Assembly: GCA_018242215.1 (NCBI GenBank)
Contig: JAFECG010000023.1
Span: 124,001-188,000 of the forward strand
DNA length: 64,000 nt
Origin: Pseudomonadota bacterium
GTDB lineage: Bacteria > Pseudomonadota > Alphaproteobacteria > Rhizobiales > Hyphomicrobiaceae
Reading direction: 5' to 3'
A program made the position numbers and the translations under genes. This document shows positions 1 through 9,052 of this stretch, piece by piece; position 1 is the stretch's first letter; each line of letters starts with the position of its first letter. The notes under the pieces were generated by a model that saw only the letters and a program-made list of their open reading frames with translations, was not told where the DNA came from and did no database searches.

Positions 1-1035
1 ATCGGGATCGCGGTAGAGTTTCAGCGTGGCTTCGATTGCGGCGAGCCGGATCTTGTCGACACGAAGTGCACGCTTCATCGGGTTTCGGTTGATGGCTGTG
101 ATCAGCTCGCGTTTCCCCACGATGAACCCGGCCTGAGGGCCGCCTAGAAGCTTGTCACCGGAGAACGTAACGATGTCTGCCCCTTCCGCCACTGCTTCGT
201 GGACAGTCGGCTCGCGTTGCATGCCAAACGCCGACAGGTCAATCAGCGAGCCGGAGCCCAGATCGTTCAATAGCGGAACATTGGCGGCTGAAGCGATTTC
301 GGCGAGCTCGGGCGCGCCGACCTCGCTGGTGAAACCCAAGATGCGATAGTTCGACGTATGAACCTTCAGGATGACGCCCGTGGCGGCGGAAAGCGCGGCT
401 CGGTAATCCTTCGCGTGGGTGCGGTTCGTCGTTCCGACCTCGACCAGCTTGGCACCCGCGCGTGCCATGATGTCGGGCATTCGGAACGCGCCGCCAATCT
501 CGATCAGCTCGCCGCGAGAGACGATGGCCTCCCGGCCGCAGGCAAGCGTGTTTAGCGCGAGGAGAACCGCCGCCGCGTTATTATTGACGACCGTCGCGTC
601 CTCGGCGCCGGTCAACTCGCAAAGCAGCCCTCGGATATGGTCGTCACGTTCGCCGCGCTTGCCACCGGCAAGATCGAATTCAAGGGTAACGGGATCGCGC
701 ATCGCTTCGACAGCGGCCTCGATGGCGGCTTCGGCGATGAGCGCGCGACCGAGGTTCGTGTGAAGCACCGTCCCGGTCAGATTGAACAGCGGGCGGAGCG
801 TGGAGCGGTCATCGTCCGCGAGGCGCGCTTGCGCAAGGGCAACTAGCTCCTCGGTCGAAGGGAGCCTGGATGTTCCGGATTTCAACGTTGCGCGCGTTTC
901 CGCAAGGACGCCGCGGATGGCATCGGTGACGGCGACACGGCCAAAGCGCTCGAAAAGAGGCTTGGCGACACCGCTTTTCAGAACAGCATCGACGGATGGC
1001 AGATCTCGAAGGAGAGCGCTCTTCGACAGTTCCAA
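1..1035 (-). CDS. selA: L-seryl-tRNA(Sec) selenium transferase, C-terminus cut off by window edge
   Basis: PLP enzyme that converts seryl-tRNA(Sec) to selenocysteinyl-tRNA(Sec) using selenophosphate. The 345 codons visible on the minus strand include [16 protein letters not shown], the [10 protein letters not shown] stretch, [13 protein letters not shown] and the PLP-lysine motif [14 protein letters not shown]. All of these are characteristic of SelA. The start is chosen as TTG at 1035: GAGG lies 5 bases upstream, and it places the conserved LPSVD at residue 12, as in the E. coli protein. GTG at 1122 is an alternative in the same frame. About 100 C-terminal residues lie outside the window. 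SelA implies that the cell makes at least one selenoprotein. No tRNA-Sec gene was seen in the following gap. Confidence 0.93.
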   Translation of the reverse strand, partial: MELSKSALLRDLPSVDAVLKSGVAKPLFERFGRVAVTDAIRGVLAETRATLKSGTSRLPSTEELVALAQARLADDDRSTLRPLFNLTGTVLHTNLGRALIAEAAIEAAVEAMRDPVTLEFDLAGGKRGERDDHIRGLLCELTGAEDATVVNNNAAAVLLALNTLACGREAIVSRGELIEIGGAFRMPDIMARAGAKLVEVGTTNRTHAKDYRAALSAATGVILKVHTSNYRILGFTSEVGAPELAEIASAANVPLLNDLGSGSLIDLSAFGMQREPTVHEAVAEGADIVTFSGDKLLGGPQAGFIVGKRELITAINRNPMKRALRVDKIRLAAIEATLKLYRDPD

Positions 1036-1312
1036 GCGGACCTCGGGTTGGCTTATGTGCGCTTGCCGCCATGCTAGCGACTTTCCCGATCCTTCAAAGG
1101 GGTCGCGCTCCAAAAACCGCACACGATCTTAATGATCCGCTGCGGAGCGCCTAAAAGTCGATCGTCAAGCCGCGATGAGGGCGAAACTCACGCGAAGACG
1201 AGGCGGTTCATGGCTGCACCCCGAACGGTGGCTTACAGGCTAAGTAACCCGATACGGCGTTCGTATGTAGGTTTGGTGAGCGCGCGCCAACGCGCATCCT
1301 CTCGCTTTGGCG

Positions 1313-2338
1313 CTATTTCTGCGAGTCCGCGAGGCGCCCCGCCCAGAAGCGCTTCCCTTCCGCGATGTGCCACGCGATGAGACCCGGCACACCGGTAAGA
1401 ACCTCTCTGGCCCGCTTCAATAACGACAGCGCCAGCGCCACATCAGGCCCCAAACCGAATAGCGCCCCAACGACGATATAACCACCCTCCTGCACGCCGG
1501 CCGCCCAAGGAATGACGAAGGCAGCCGTGCGCAACGCGAAGACCAGACTTTCAAGCGAGAGGACGTCCCCTGCCGCCAGTGTGTGGTTCATGAACCATAA
1601 AGCCAGCCACGTTTCGGCTGCGCCCGCGAGCCAGCCGACAACATGCAAACCGACGGAGGCCAGGACCTCCCGCTTCTCGCGGTAGATGGACTGGATCGCG
1701 GCATGGACGCTGCCGGTATCCGACAGCCCCTCCCAAGCCCGTGTGAAACCGAGTTTTGCGGGCAGCGATTCGAGAAACAGGATGAGGCCGTTCCTTTGCG
1801 CGACGAGAAACCCGACCACGGCGATCGTTGCGACCGCGAGACCGCCTGCCGCCCACCAGGCGGCCGGCTCGTCCGGATGATAGGCAAAGAGGAACGCGAG
1901 CCCCATGAACGTATATATGAGCTGGCTCAACATCTCGGTCGTCATATCGACAATGGTGGTCGCGGCAGCGACGTTGACCTTCAGGCCGTGCTTGGTCAGT
2001 TCGCGTGCACCCGCGGCTTCGCCTGCTCCCGGAACGATGGCAAGCAGATTTCCCACGCTATCGCGAACCCAGCGCGCCCACAGGAACAGACCGCCGCGAC
2101 TTTGCGGATATTTCTCGATCAGCAGGACGCGCCAGCTCCAAGCGCAAAATGCCAGAGACGCGAGATAGGCGCACATGATCGCCGCTATACCCCGCCAACC
2201 CGCCGTCGCCAGTGCATCCCAGACTTCGGAAATACCGAAATAGACGACGAGGCAGATGGCGAAGAGAAATCCGGCCATTGCGGCGGCGAACAGAGCCGTT
2301 CGCGATCCGAGCGACTTCGAGACCTCCTCGAAACTCAT
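1313..2338 (-). CDS. hpnL: Hopanoid-cluster integral membrane protein HpnL
   Basis: About 341 residues with many hydrophobic segments, of the lysylphosphatidylglycerol-synthase/flippase transmembrane type. It ends with a PWAAGVQEGGY...GLGPDVALALSLLKRARE stretch typical of this family. HpnL proteins accompany hopanoid head-group genes; their biochemical role is not firmly established, and lipid movement across the inner membrane is a reasonable inference. The ATG at 2338 overlaps the hpnI stop by one base (TGATG), and a GTG at 2341 would overlap by four. Either arrangement predicts translational coupling. It is the last gene of the block. Confidence 0.82.
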   Translation of the reverse strand: MSFEEVSKSLGSRTALFAAAMAGFLFAICLVVYFGISEVWDALATAGWRGIAAIMCAYLASLAFCAWSWRVLLIEKYPQSRGGLFLWARWVRDSVGNLLAIVPGAGEAAGARELTKHGLKVNVAAATTIVDMTTEMLSQLIYTFMGLAFLFAYHPDEPAAWWAAGGLAVATIAVVGFLVAQRNGLILFLESLPAKLGFTRAWEGLSDTGSVHAAIQSIYREKREVLASVGLHVVGWLAGAAETWLALWFMNHTLAAGDVLSLESLVFALRTAAFVIPWAAGVQEGGYIVVGALFGLGPDVALALSLLKRAREVLTGVPGLIAWHIAEGKRFWAGRLADSQK

Positions 2339-3531
2339 CACTTTTCTCCAACCGTCGCGGCGACGGCGCCTACGTTACGGCCATCCGCGATGAGCTTGCG
2401 GAAGGCTTCGTAGGTGAAGATATTCTTGCCCCATTTCACCTTGTTGCCGAAGAGGCCGAAAGCCCACGCAAAAAAGCAGACGCACTCACGGATCGGGACG
2501 AGCCAAGGCCGTGCGGGCGTATTCATCTTGAAACTCCGCCGGACTTGATAATGAAGGACTATTCTCAGGGCGATCTCCGCCGCGACGATCGAAAGACCGA
2601 TGATGCTCGGCCAGGGAAGCAGGAGAACGAGAAGAAGCGGCAGTGGCCACGTGATCACCGACATGAAGTGATCGCTCGGGCGGCAAAACCTTTCCATCCT
2701 TTGCCATAGGATCTCGTGGCGGAAGAGTTCCGCAAAGCTCTTCTCGGCGACGATCGTGTCGCAGCAATAGGGAGACAGCTCCACCTTATAGCCACGCTGC
2801 GCGACGAGATTGCCAAGAGCGAAGTCGTCTGGGAAGAAGTTCGACAGATGGTTGAAGCCGCCGAACGAGTCGAGCGCCTCGCGACGAACGCTCGCCATCG
2901 CGAAGACGAAATCGATCCCTCGCAGGCCGACATCGACCAGCACCGATGGCGCGAACCAATCGCTGATGTTCATTGCGCCGAAATCGGCCGCGGCGGCTCC
3001 CCCATGGGGCAAGCCCTTGTAGATCGATGCGACTGCGCCGACCGTCGGATCGACAAATGGCGCGGCGAGTGACGCGATACAGTTGCGATCGACTTTCAGA
3101 TCGGCGTCCGCGACCAGCAAAATGTCGTAGCGCGCGGCCTTGTAGATGTTGGCGAGGTTCGATGCTCTTGGATTTGGGCCTGCCAAGTTCGCATCGACGA
3201 CAAGACGAAGATCGCGGTCAGGGAATTCTGCGATCAGGCGCTTTACCACCGCGACAGCCGGGTCGCTTTCGGAATGTGCGCCGAAGATGACTTCATATTG
3301 CGGCCAGTCCTGGTCGCAGAATGTGCGCAGGCACTCGTACAGAAAAGGCTGGGCGCCGTGCACCGGCTTTAGGACCGATACGGGGGGACGAAAGCCTGCC
3401 GGAGCCTGCACGGGCCGTTCGCGGAACCGCGACGTGAAGAAAATCGCGAGTGCGAGGTAGGCCAGCGCCGCAAATCCCAGAAGAATGCCGGCGATGACGA
3501 AGGGATCGAGAACCACGATCGGCAAGTGCAT
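2338..3531 (-). CDS. hpnI: Hopanoid glycosyltransferase HpnI
   Basis: Family 2 (ceramide-glucosyltransferase-like) membrane glycosyltransferase. In characterised systems HpnI adds N-acetylglucosamine to bacteriohopanetetrol. An N-terminal membrane segment (about 8-32) is followed by PPVSVLKPVHG, the DAD metal-binding motif near residues 142-144, PDDF at about 234 and QRMERF at about 277 (the QxxRW-like signature). Further membrane helices form the C-terminus. The ATG at 3531 was preferred to a TTG at 3582: it gives the usual length and starts just before the first helix, with GGAG 11 bases upstream. It overlaps hpnL downstream and follows hpnK after 95 bases. Confidence 0.88.
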   Translation of the reverse strand: MHLPIVVLDPFVIAGILLGFAALAYLALAIFFTSRFRERPVQAPAGFRPPVSVLKPVHGAQPFLYECLRTFCDQDWPQYEVIFGAHSESDPAVAVVKRLIAEFPDRDLRLVVDANLAGPNPRASNLANIYKAARYDILLVADADLKVDRNCIASLAAPFVDPTVGAVASIYKGLPHGGAAAADFGAMNISDWFAPSVLVDVGLRGIDFVFAMASVRREALDSFGGFNHLSNFFPDDFALGNLVAQRGYKVELSPYCCDTIVAEKSFAELFRHEILWQRMERFCRPSDHFMSVITWPLPLLLVLLLPWPSIIGLSIVAAEIALRIVLHYQVRRSFKMNTPARPWLVPIRECVCFFAWAFGLFGNKVKWGKNIFTYEAFRKLIADGRNVGAVAATVGEK

Positions 3532-3626
3532 TCGGCGTGCAACTCCAAGGCAATAGTCGAGGCGGTTACGGTCGAGCCGCAATCACGCAACACGGGCGTA
3601 GCACAAATACGGCGGCTTTCGAGCCC

Positions 3627-4475
3627 TCAGGGCGCCAATGCGGCTTTGAAGGTCAGAGGGTGCAGCCCAAGTGCCGCAACTTTGGCCCGGACAACGGGGC
3701 TGACGAGACCTCGGTATTCCTCAACGGATGGATAACTCTCCGGTCCGAGGTCGTTCCCCATCGCCGGGTGGGCGTAAAGCTCCGTGATTCCGTCCGGCAA
3801 ATTCTCAAGATAAGCCAGAATGCGCGCTTCCGTCATGCCGCCGGTATCGTTCACCCCGAAGACGTGATCGTTGAGCCGCAATCCCGCTGATTCGAGCTTT
3901 CTGCGCATCCGGTGCGTCAAACCGGCATAGAACGCCCAATTGAAGAAACGGCGGATCGGTTTGTCGGCCCCTGCGCGCCAGGACGGTCCAAACGGTTCGA
4001 CCGGATAGCGGACCGGCGGGGAACCGAATTTCGGCGCGAGCCGAGCGATGGCATCCGTCACGGCGGGGTGCATATGGAAATGATGGTGGCCGTTGACATG
4101 GTCCATCAGGAGGCCTGTCGACCGGAAACGCTCGAACTGGGCGGCGATTTCGGCTTGTGCTTGGCGGCGCATCTCGCGGGAGAAGAAGAGATTGAAGCCG
4201 AATTTCTCAGGATTGTTGGAGAAGTTTCCGTCCGGCCCGACGAGGTCCGGAACCTGCTCAGGCGGGAGAACAGGCCGACTATCGACCAAATGAATATGAA
4301 GTCCCACTCCGAGACCGGGCATGCTGCGCGCCCTTTCGACGGCGTCGTCGAAGGCTTCACCGCCCGTCATCAGGCTTGTCGTCGAGAGAATGCCCTGCTT
4401 ATGCGAGGCTTCGATCCCCTCGTTGACGGGCAAAGACATGCCGAAATCGTCAGCCGTCACGATCAGAGATTTCAA
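3627..4475 (-). CDS. hpnK: Hopanoid deacetylase HpnK (YdjC/ChbG family)
   Basis: 282 residues of the ChbG/HpnK deacetylase fold. The N-terminal TADDFG (residues 7-12) carries the catalytic/metal aspartates. GLHIH (58-62) and the dense NGHHHFHMHP stretch (about 128-137) supply metal-binding histidines. HpnK is known to remove the acetyl group from the N-acetylglucosaminyl hopanoid made by HpnI, giving the glucosamine form. It lies 13 bases after the FAD-enzyme gene and upstream of hpnI on the same strand, so the two probably act in sequence and are co-transcribed. Confidence 0.88.
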   Translation of the reverse strand: MKSLIVTADDFGMSLPVNEGIEASHKQGILSTTSLMTGGEAFDDAVERARSMPGLGVGLHIHLVDSRPVLPPEQVPDLVGPDGNFSNNPEKFGFNLFFSREMRRQAQAEIAAQFERFRSTGLLMDHVNGHHHFHMHPAVTDAIARLAPKFGSPPVRYPVEPFGPSWRAGADKPIRRFFNWAFYAGLTHRMRRKLESAGLRLNDHVFGVNDTGGMTEARILAYLENLPDGITELYAHPAMGNDLGPESYPSVEEYRGLVSPVVRAKVAALGLHPLTFKAALAP

Positions 4476-4488
4476 ACGCCGATCTCCC

Positions 4489-5790
4489 TCAGACGTGGGC
4501 TTCGACAGTCGTCAACGCGGAGTTGATCGAATCTTCCATGCCCACATAGTCCCACAACCCATAGCGGCCGATGGGATGAATGCCGAAGGTATTCAAGCGC
4601 GACAGGATTTCCTCGACAAGCCCGTCTCGGTCCGGCGTGTGGTGGACGTATGCGCAGCGGATAAGATGGGTGACGGCACAGATAATATCTTCGCTCTTGA
4701 TCCACCCCAGCCTTTCGAGCGCTGCGATGACGTCTTTCTGCGTCTTGCCGACGATGTCGACGCCATCGATTTTTTCGCCTGGAACTCCGACTTCGACGTA
4801 GACAGCGCTGGTGCCGGGCGAAGACATCGCGGAGCTGATATTCGAATAGCAGCCGAAGCGATAAAAAGGAATGTCGCGATCCGGCACATAGACCCAATGC
4901 GCGTCTTTCAGCGCGTTCGGCAATTTTCCGCGCACACCGAAATTGAAGCTGATCGTCGCGCTATGGCTGAGCTTGGCGGCCGCCGTCGTGAGCTGGGGGT
5001 CTTTCGTCAGCGCGCAAAGTGTCTTCAAGGGAATGCTTGGGAACATTTTTTCCCACTCGACGGCTAGGCCGGAACTCGTGGTCACGATACGGCGATCGAG
5101 ATCGATGTTCGAAATATCCTGATTCGCGGCGACACTTTTCAGGCCGTGCGCGAGGCCACGCGTCAGCACGTCGATGCCGCCGCGCTTCGGATACCAGAAC
5201 GTAGTATTGTATTCAGCGAAACGTTCGCCCCTGTTGGCGAAGCCTGCGCGAATCCGCGCTTCGTCCGGCGGAGGAAAGAAGCGTTTGACGGCGCCGATCG
5301 AAAGTCGGCTGAGCGGCGTCGCCATCGTCTTTTCGTTTTGGGGAATGAGGAAATGGTCAGCGACGGCCTGCCCGAAGCCCGAGACGATGAAGTCGCGGAA
5401 GCCCGTCGCATCACCATCGGCTTTCGGTCGCGCATCGTAGGACGTTTCGCATTCCGCGCGAAGGCCGTCGGGCAATTCGCCGAGGTGATACTGGATCGGC
5501 GCCGTGACGAGCCGACCGCCGGCAAGAAAATAGGACTTCCGCTCGACCGTCTCCCAGTCTTCATCATTCAGATTCGCGTAAGGGATCTGCGCGGGCGAAG
5601 GGTATCGGCGAAGATGCAGAAAGTGGCCGGTGTAGTCGAAGCAGAAATCCTCGACTTGCGTCGTCCGCGTCAGTCCGCCGACGGCCGGGCAGCGCTCGAG
5701 CAAGAGGTAATCGCGGTCATGCGCTTGCAGACATTGAGCGGCGGCCAGTCCCGATATGCCGCCACCGGCGACGAGCCATTTTCGAGACAT
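4489..5790 (-). CDS. FAD-dependent oxidoreductase/mutase-like protein of the hopanoid block
   Basis: 433 residues. The N-terminal dinucleotide-binding motif (VAGGGISGLAAA) is followed by an acidic residue and PAVGGLTRT, as in amine oxidases, protoporphyrinogen-oxidase-like enzymes and UDP-galactopyranose mutases. It contains YTGHFLHLR and NEKTMATPLSRLS stretches of the mutase-like branch and a C-terminal GRYGLWDYVGMEDSI. The ATG at 5790 was chosen over a TTG at 5799. Only 13 bases separate it from hpnK, so it is likely first in the hopanoid operon. The substrate is unknown. Acting on the hopanoid sugar or another sugar-lipid is inference from position. Confidence 0.6.
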   Translation of the reverse strand: MSRKWLVAGGGISGLAAAQCLQAHDRDYLLLERCPAVGGLTRTTQVEDFCFDYTGHFLHLRRYPSPAQIPYANLNDEDWETVERKSYFLAGGRLVTAPIQYHLGELPDGLRAECETSYDARPKADGDATGFRDFIVSGFGQAVADHFLIPQNEKTMATPLSRLSIGAVKRFFPPPDEARIRAGFANRGERFAEYNTTFWYPKRGGIDVLTRGLAHGLKSVAANQDISNIDLDRRIVTTSSGLAVEWEKMFPSIPLKTLCALTKDPQLTTAAAKLSHSATISFNFGVRGKLPNALKDAHWVYVPDRDIPFYRFGCYSNISSAMSSPGTSAVYVEVGVPGEKIDGVDIVGKTQKDVIAALERLGWIKSEDIICAVTHLIRCAYVHHTPDRDGLVEEILSRLNTFGIHPIGRYGLWDYVGMEDSINSALTTVEAHV

Positions 5791-5961
5791 CAACGTCAAT
5801 TTCCGCGTTTATTGGACCAAGATTGGCGCCGGCGCGATCGGGGCGGAAACCGAGGGATGCCCTGCGTTTGCGCGACGGATCGACCGACCGGGTTCCTTTA
5901 GATGCGGCTTTGCGAAACCGCAAGCGCCCCTGTCTCCACTGGTCGAGTGCGGCGCTAAAAG

Positions 5962-7563
5962 CTACTGCGTCCAGGTATGTTCGCCTTGGGGACTTCGCTG
6001 CCCGAGCAAGACTACGATCGTTCCATTGTCAAGATAGACCGAATCCGGGGCTGGCCAAACCCCATGCTGCTGCGGGTTTGCAAGCACCGCTTCAAATTCC
6101 GGCAGAGTTGCTTTTCTGACTGCCTGCCGGCCAAGGAAAAAATTCATAATTTCCGTCTGACGATAATCGGCAAATGACTCGGACAGTATCTGCGCGCCGT
6201 AAATTCGATCTCGAACCGACCTGAACGACGCAACCTGTCCGAAAGGAAGATTTCCGAAGATCACGATCGGCTTCTCTCCCGCGTAGAGATCAGGTGTGAC
6301 ATTCTCTATTCGCTGCACGATGCGATTGATCTTCGCAAAGTCGAATATTGTTTTCATTGCGGCCTCATTCACCCGTTGAGACCCCAGGATAGCGAACTGC
6401 CATATCATCCCGCTGATGAGGAGCGTCGAAAGGAAATGCAGTCGGGGATGCAGCCACATCATGCTTGCGAAAAAGATCAAGCTGTAAGCTTCAGGCGAAA
6501 GAATCCGTCCTGAATTCCGCCACGTGGCATCGTTGATAAGATACGAGGTCTGAAGGGCAATGGGAAAAACCGCAATCAATACGACAGCGATCAAAAGATA
6601 AGATCGACCGGAACGAAACGCATCAGCAAAAATGCAGCCTGCGCCGAGGATCACGGATGCCAGCGGCAGAAAGCGGAATATCCCTCGAAGATAGTCGGCC
6701 TTGGGAGAGAAGTGCCGCCAGACGTCGGGATAGGCCGCCAAAATTTGAGTCCATATCTCGGACGCTCCGTTGATATGGGCCCGATCCCCAATATTTTCCG
6801 ACACGGTCAGTCTGACGGTGAGGTAGTAGACCAGCAAGCTGCCAACGAACACGACGAGAGCCGGCATCAGCCGCACCTTAAAAAACCGCGCCAGCGCCTG
6901 AGGCCGTCCATTGTTCTCGGCCGATCCGGCAATGACAAAATTCAGGCTCCATATCAGCAGCAAAACTGCGATCAGCGCTATCTTCGGCTGGTAGGTCGCG
7001 AGGGTGAGGACAAAGCAAAAAACGGCCAGAACGCCACCCGGCAGAGGACGTAAATTTGCCAGCGCCAGGATGCCAAGCAGCGCAAATGCGTCGCCTAATG
7101 CAAATGACACATTGTCAACGGTGAAGCTGTAGTAGTCCAGGAATGCGGGATGCAGCGCAAGGAACGCCGCGACGAGCGTGATCGGAAGCGGCCCTTTCAA
7201 ACGAAGAAAAGCCGCGAACAGAAACCCGTTGATGATCTGTATCGCGGCACCGAGCATCATCTGCAATGATTGGACGCCGGAGCCGCCTGTCAATTGGATG
7301 ATGATGTCGGCGAACCATCGCCCTTCGCCTAGCGTTTTGAATGATGGGTATTGATAGACCCAGGCGTTGGGAAGCGTGTGGTTTGTGAAGATGATTGTCG
7401 TGAAAAGATAGCTATAGGCGAGGATCGTGAAAACGTAGGCGACAATGAATGGGATCGCATATTCCCTGCTTATCCTCGCGAGCGCAGGTAAAAGCTTTAT
7501 ACCAAGGACGTCCTGGATAGCGCGGGAATCAATGAGGCTTCGATCCTCGACGATATCAGACAT
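5962..7563 (-). CDS. GtrII-like membrane glucosyltransferase
   Basis: 533 residues with roughly ten hydrophobic segments, resembling the Glucos_trans_II (GtrII) family that moves glucose from a lipid carrier onto surface polysaccharide in the periplasm. Seen features are the N-terminal helix, an extracytoplasmic loop with LGEGRWFADIIIQL, and LHPAFLDYYSFTVDNVSFALG, where aromatic and acidic residues are expected. The ATG at 7563 follows a G-rich ribosome site. A 171-base gap separates it from the FAD enzyme, so it may belong to the same transcript. The acceptor is unknown. Confidence 0.55.
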   Translation of the reverse strand: MSDIVEDRSLIDSRAIQDVLGIKLLPALARISREYAIPFIVAYVFTILAYSYLFTTIIFTNHTLPNAWVYQYPSFKTLGEGRWFADIIIQLTGGSGVQSLQMMLGAAIQIINGFLFAAFLRLKGPLPITLVAAFLALHPAFLDYYSFTVDNVSFALGDAFALLGILALANLRPLPGGVLAVFCFVLTLATYQPKIALIAVLLLIWSLNFVIAGSAENNGRPQALARFFKVRLMPALVVFVGSLLVYYLTVRLTVSENIGDRAHINGASEIWTQILAAYPDVWRHFSPKADYLRGIFRFLPLASVILGAGCIFADAFRSGRSYLLIAVVLIAVFPIALQTSYLINDATWRNSGRILSPEAYSLIFFASMMWLHPRLHFLSTLLISGMIWQFAILGSQRVNEAAMKTIFDFAKINRIVQRIENVTPDLYAGEKPIVIFGNLPFGQVASFRSVRDRIYGAQILSESFADYRQTEIMNFFLGRQAVRKATLPEFEAVLANPQQHGVWPAPDSVYLDNGTIVVLLGQRSPQGEHTWTQ

Positions 7564-7807
7564 CCCCCACCCCTGAGTTCAACCCGGCCAAACCAGCAAC
7601 CGCGATTAAGGCCAAGCCTATGGCAATCTGTCGCGCAATCAAGCAGATAGATCGGCAAATCAGATGAAACTCGGAATACGAAGGAGGAATCGGCTATTTC
7701 GCCTGTTTATTCCCCATTTTAAGGAGAGCTTTGTCACTGTTGGGATAAGGAAATTTGGGGCCGGAAACATTCCCACGCCCTTTTCCCCGAGACTGTCGAG
7801 ACTATCG

Positions 7808-7892
7808 TGGTGCGGGCGGAGGGATTTGAACCCCCACGCCTTGCGGCGACGGTACCTAAAACCGTTGCGTCTACCAGTTCCGCCACGCCCGC
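7808..7892 (-). tRNA. tRNA-Leu(UAG), CCA encoded
   Basis: On the minus strand an 85-base class II tRNA folds with acceptor stem GCGGGCG/CGCCCGC, discriminator A and encoded CCA. It has a D-arm GCGGAACTGGTAGACGC, an anticodon stem ACGGT/ACCGT with loop TTTAGGT (anticodon UAG, reading CUA), a long variable arm and a T-loop GGTTCAAATCC. It stands alone between the glucosyltransferase and sseA. Confidence 0.97.
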
Positions 7893-8125
7893 ATTTTCAA
7901 AATTGACCCGAAGCGACCATCTCATGGTGCGGCAGCCGATCGGAAAGCGCGTGTCATACTGAAAAGTTTGCATGAAAACAACGCTCAAAACGATGGCGAA
8001 CCGGCGGGACTTTGCAGCCGTGTCATGTCTCAATTTTTTCGGGTTCAACTTGCGACGGCCGCGAGTTTTGCCTATGTGCACTCAGCCCCAGAACAAAGTC
8101 AGTTTGACAACCTGTAGGAATTTCC

Positions 8126-8989
8126 TTGCCTGATAGTGCCAAGAACTGGATCGTCGAGACGGATTGGCTCGCCGACCACCTTTCATCGCCGGATTTGATC
8201 ATTCTCGACGGCAGTTGGCATCTCCCGACCGAGAATCGGGATGCCAAGAAGGAATATCTCGCAGAGCATATCCCCGGTGCGCTCTTCTTCGATATCGACG
8301 ATTTTTCCGATGAGAAATCCCCGCTTCCGCACATGTTGCCGTCGACGGTGAAATTTGCGTCGCGAATGAAAAAGATGGGCATCGGCGACGGAGCGCGGAT
8401 CGTCGTTTACGACACAAGCGGCATCTTCTCAGCCGCGCGCGTCTGGTGGACGTTTCGGGCGATGGGACACCGGGACGTTGCAGTCCTGAACGGGGGTTTG
8501 CGCAAGTGGAAAGCCGAAGGGCGTCCGCTCGAGGACGGGCCGCCGCCGAAACGCTCGGAACGGCATTACACTCCGTTACAAAACACCGAGATCCTTCGCG
8601 ATCTCGAAGACATGAAAGCGCTTCTCAAGAAGAACGGCGTGCAGATCGTCGACGCCCGGCCCGCAGGCCGTTTCGAAGGCAAAGACCCTGAGCCTCGTCC
8701 GGGGCTCAGGCAGGGCCATATTCCTGGGTCGAAGAACCTTCCTTCCCAGCAGCTCCTCAATCCTGATGGCACCTATAAATCGCCGGACGAGATCAGGAAG
8801 CTTTTCGAAGGTATCGGAATTGACGTGACGAAGCCTGTGGTGACCACCTGCGGCTCTGGTGTGACGGCCTCCATGCTCGCGTTGGCGCTCGCCGTCACCG
8901 GGCAGACAAATGCCGCCGTCTATGATGGAAGCTGGGCAGAGTGGGGCCAGGAGAACGGGCTTCCGGTCGAGACGGGGCCATCGCGTTAG
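8126..8989 (+). CDS. sseA: 3-mercaptopyruvate sulfurtransferase
   Basis: 287 residues with two rhodanese domains. The inactive N-terminal one has LDGSWHLP and EHIPGALFFDID. The catalytic C-terminal one has the active-site loop CGSGVTA (Cys242), which marks mercaptopyruvate sulfurtransferase rather than thiosulfate sulfurtransferase (usually CRxGxx). It transfers sulfur from 3-mercaptopyruvate to thiol acceptors. The start is TTG with TAGGA 7 bases upstream; no ATG fits before the first domain. It is not clearly in an operon. Confidence 0.93.
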   Translation: MPDSAKNWIVETDWLADHLSSPDLIILDGSWHLPTENRDAKKEYLAEHIPGALFFDIDDFSDEKSPLPHMLPSTVKFASRMKKMGIGDGARIVVYDTSGIFSAARVWWTFRAMGHRDVAVLNGGLRKWKAEGRPLEDGPPPKRSERHYTPLQNTEILRDLEDMKALLKKNGVQIVDARPAGRFEGKDPEPRPGLRQGHIPGSKNLPSQQLLNPDGTYKSPDEIRKLFEGIGIDVTKPVVTTCGSGVTASMLALALAVTGQTNAAVYDGSWAEWGQENGLPVETGPSR

Positions 8990-9052
8990 CTTGGTTTTCC
9001 CTTTGCGGGAGGCGCACGTTCGTAGGATGTGCCTGCAGAGGAATGGACCTAT

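Noticed and set aside
1643-2413. 256-codon plus-strand frame
   Set aside because: Antisense to hpnL; composition reflects the complementary membrane-protein codons.
7664-7906. 80-codon plus-strand frame ending in RRDLNPHALRRR-type sequence
   Set aside because: It is the antisense of tRNA-Leu; this peptide is a well-known false gene product from tRNA complements.
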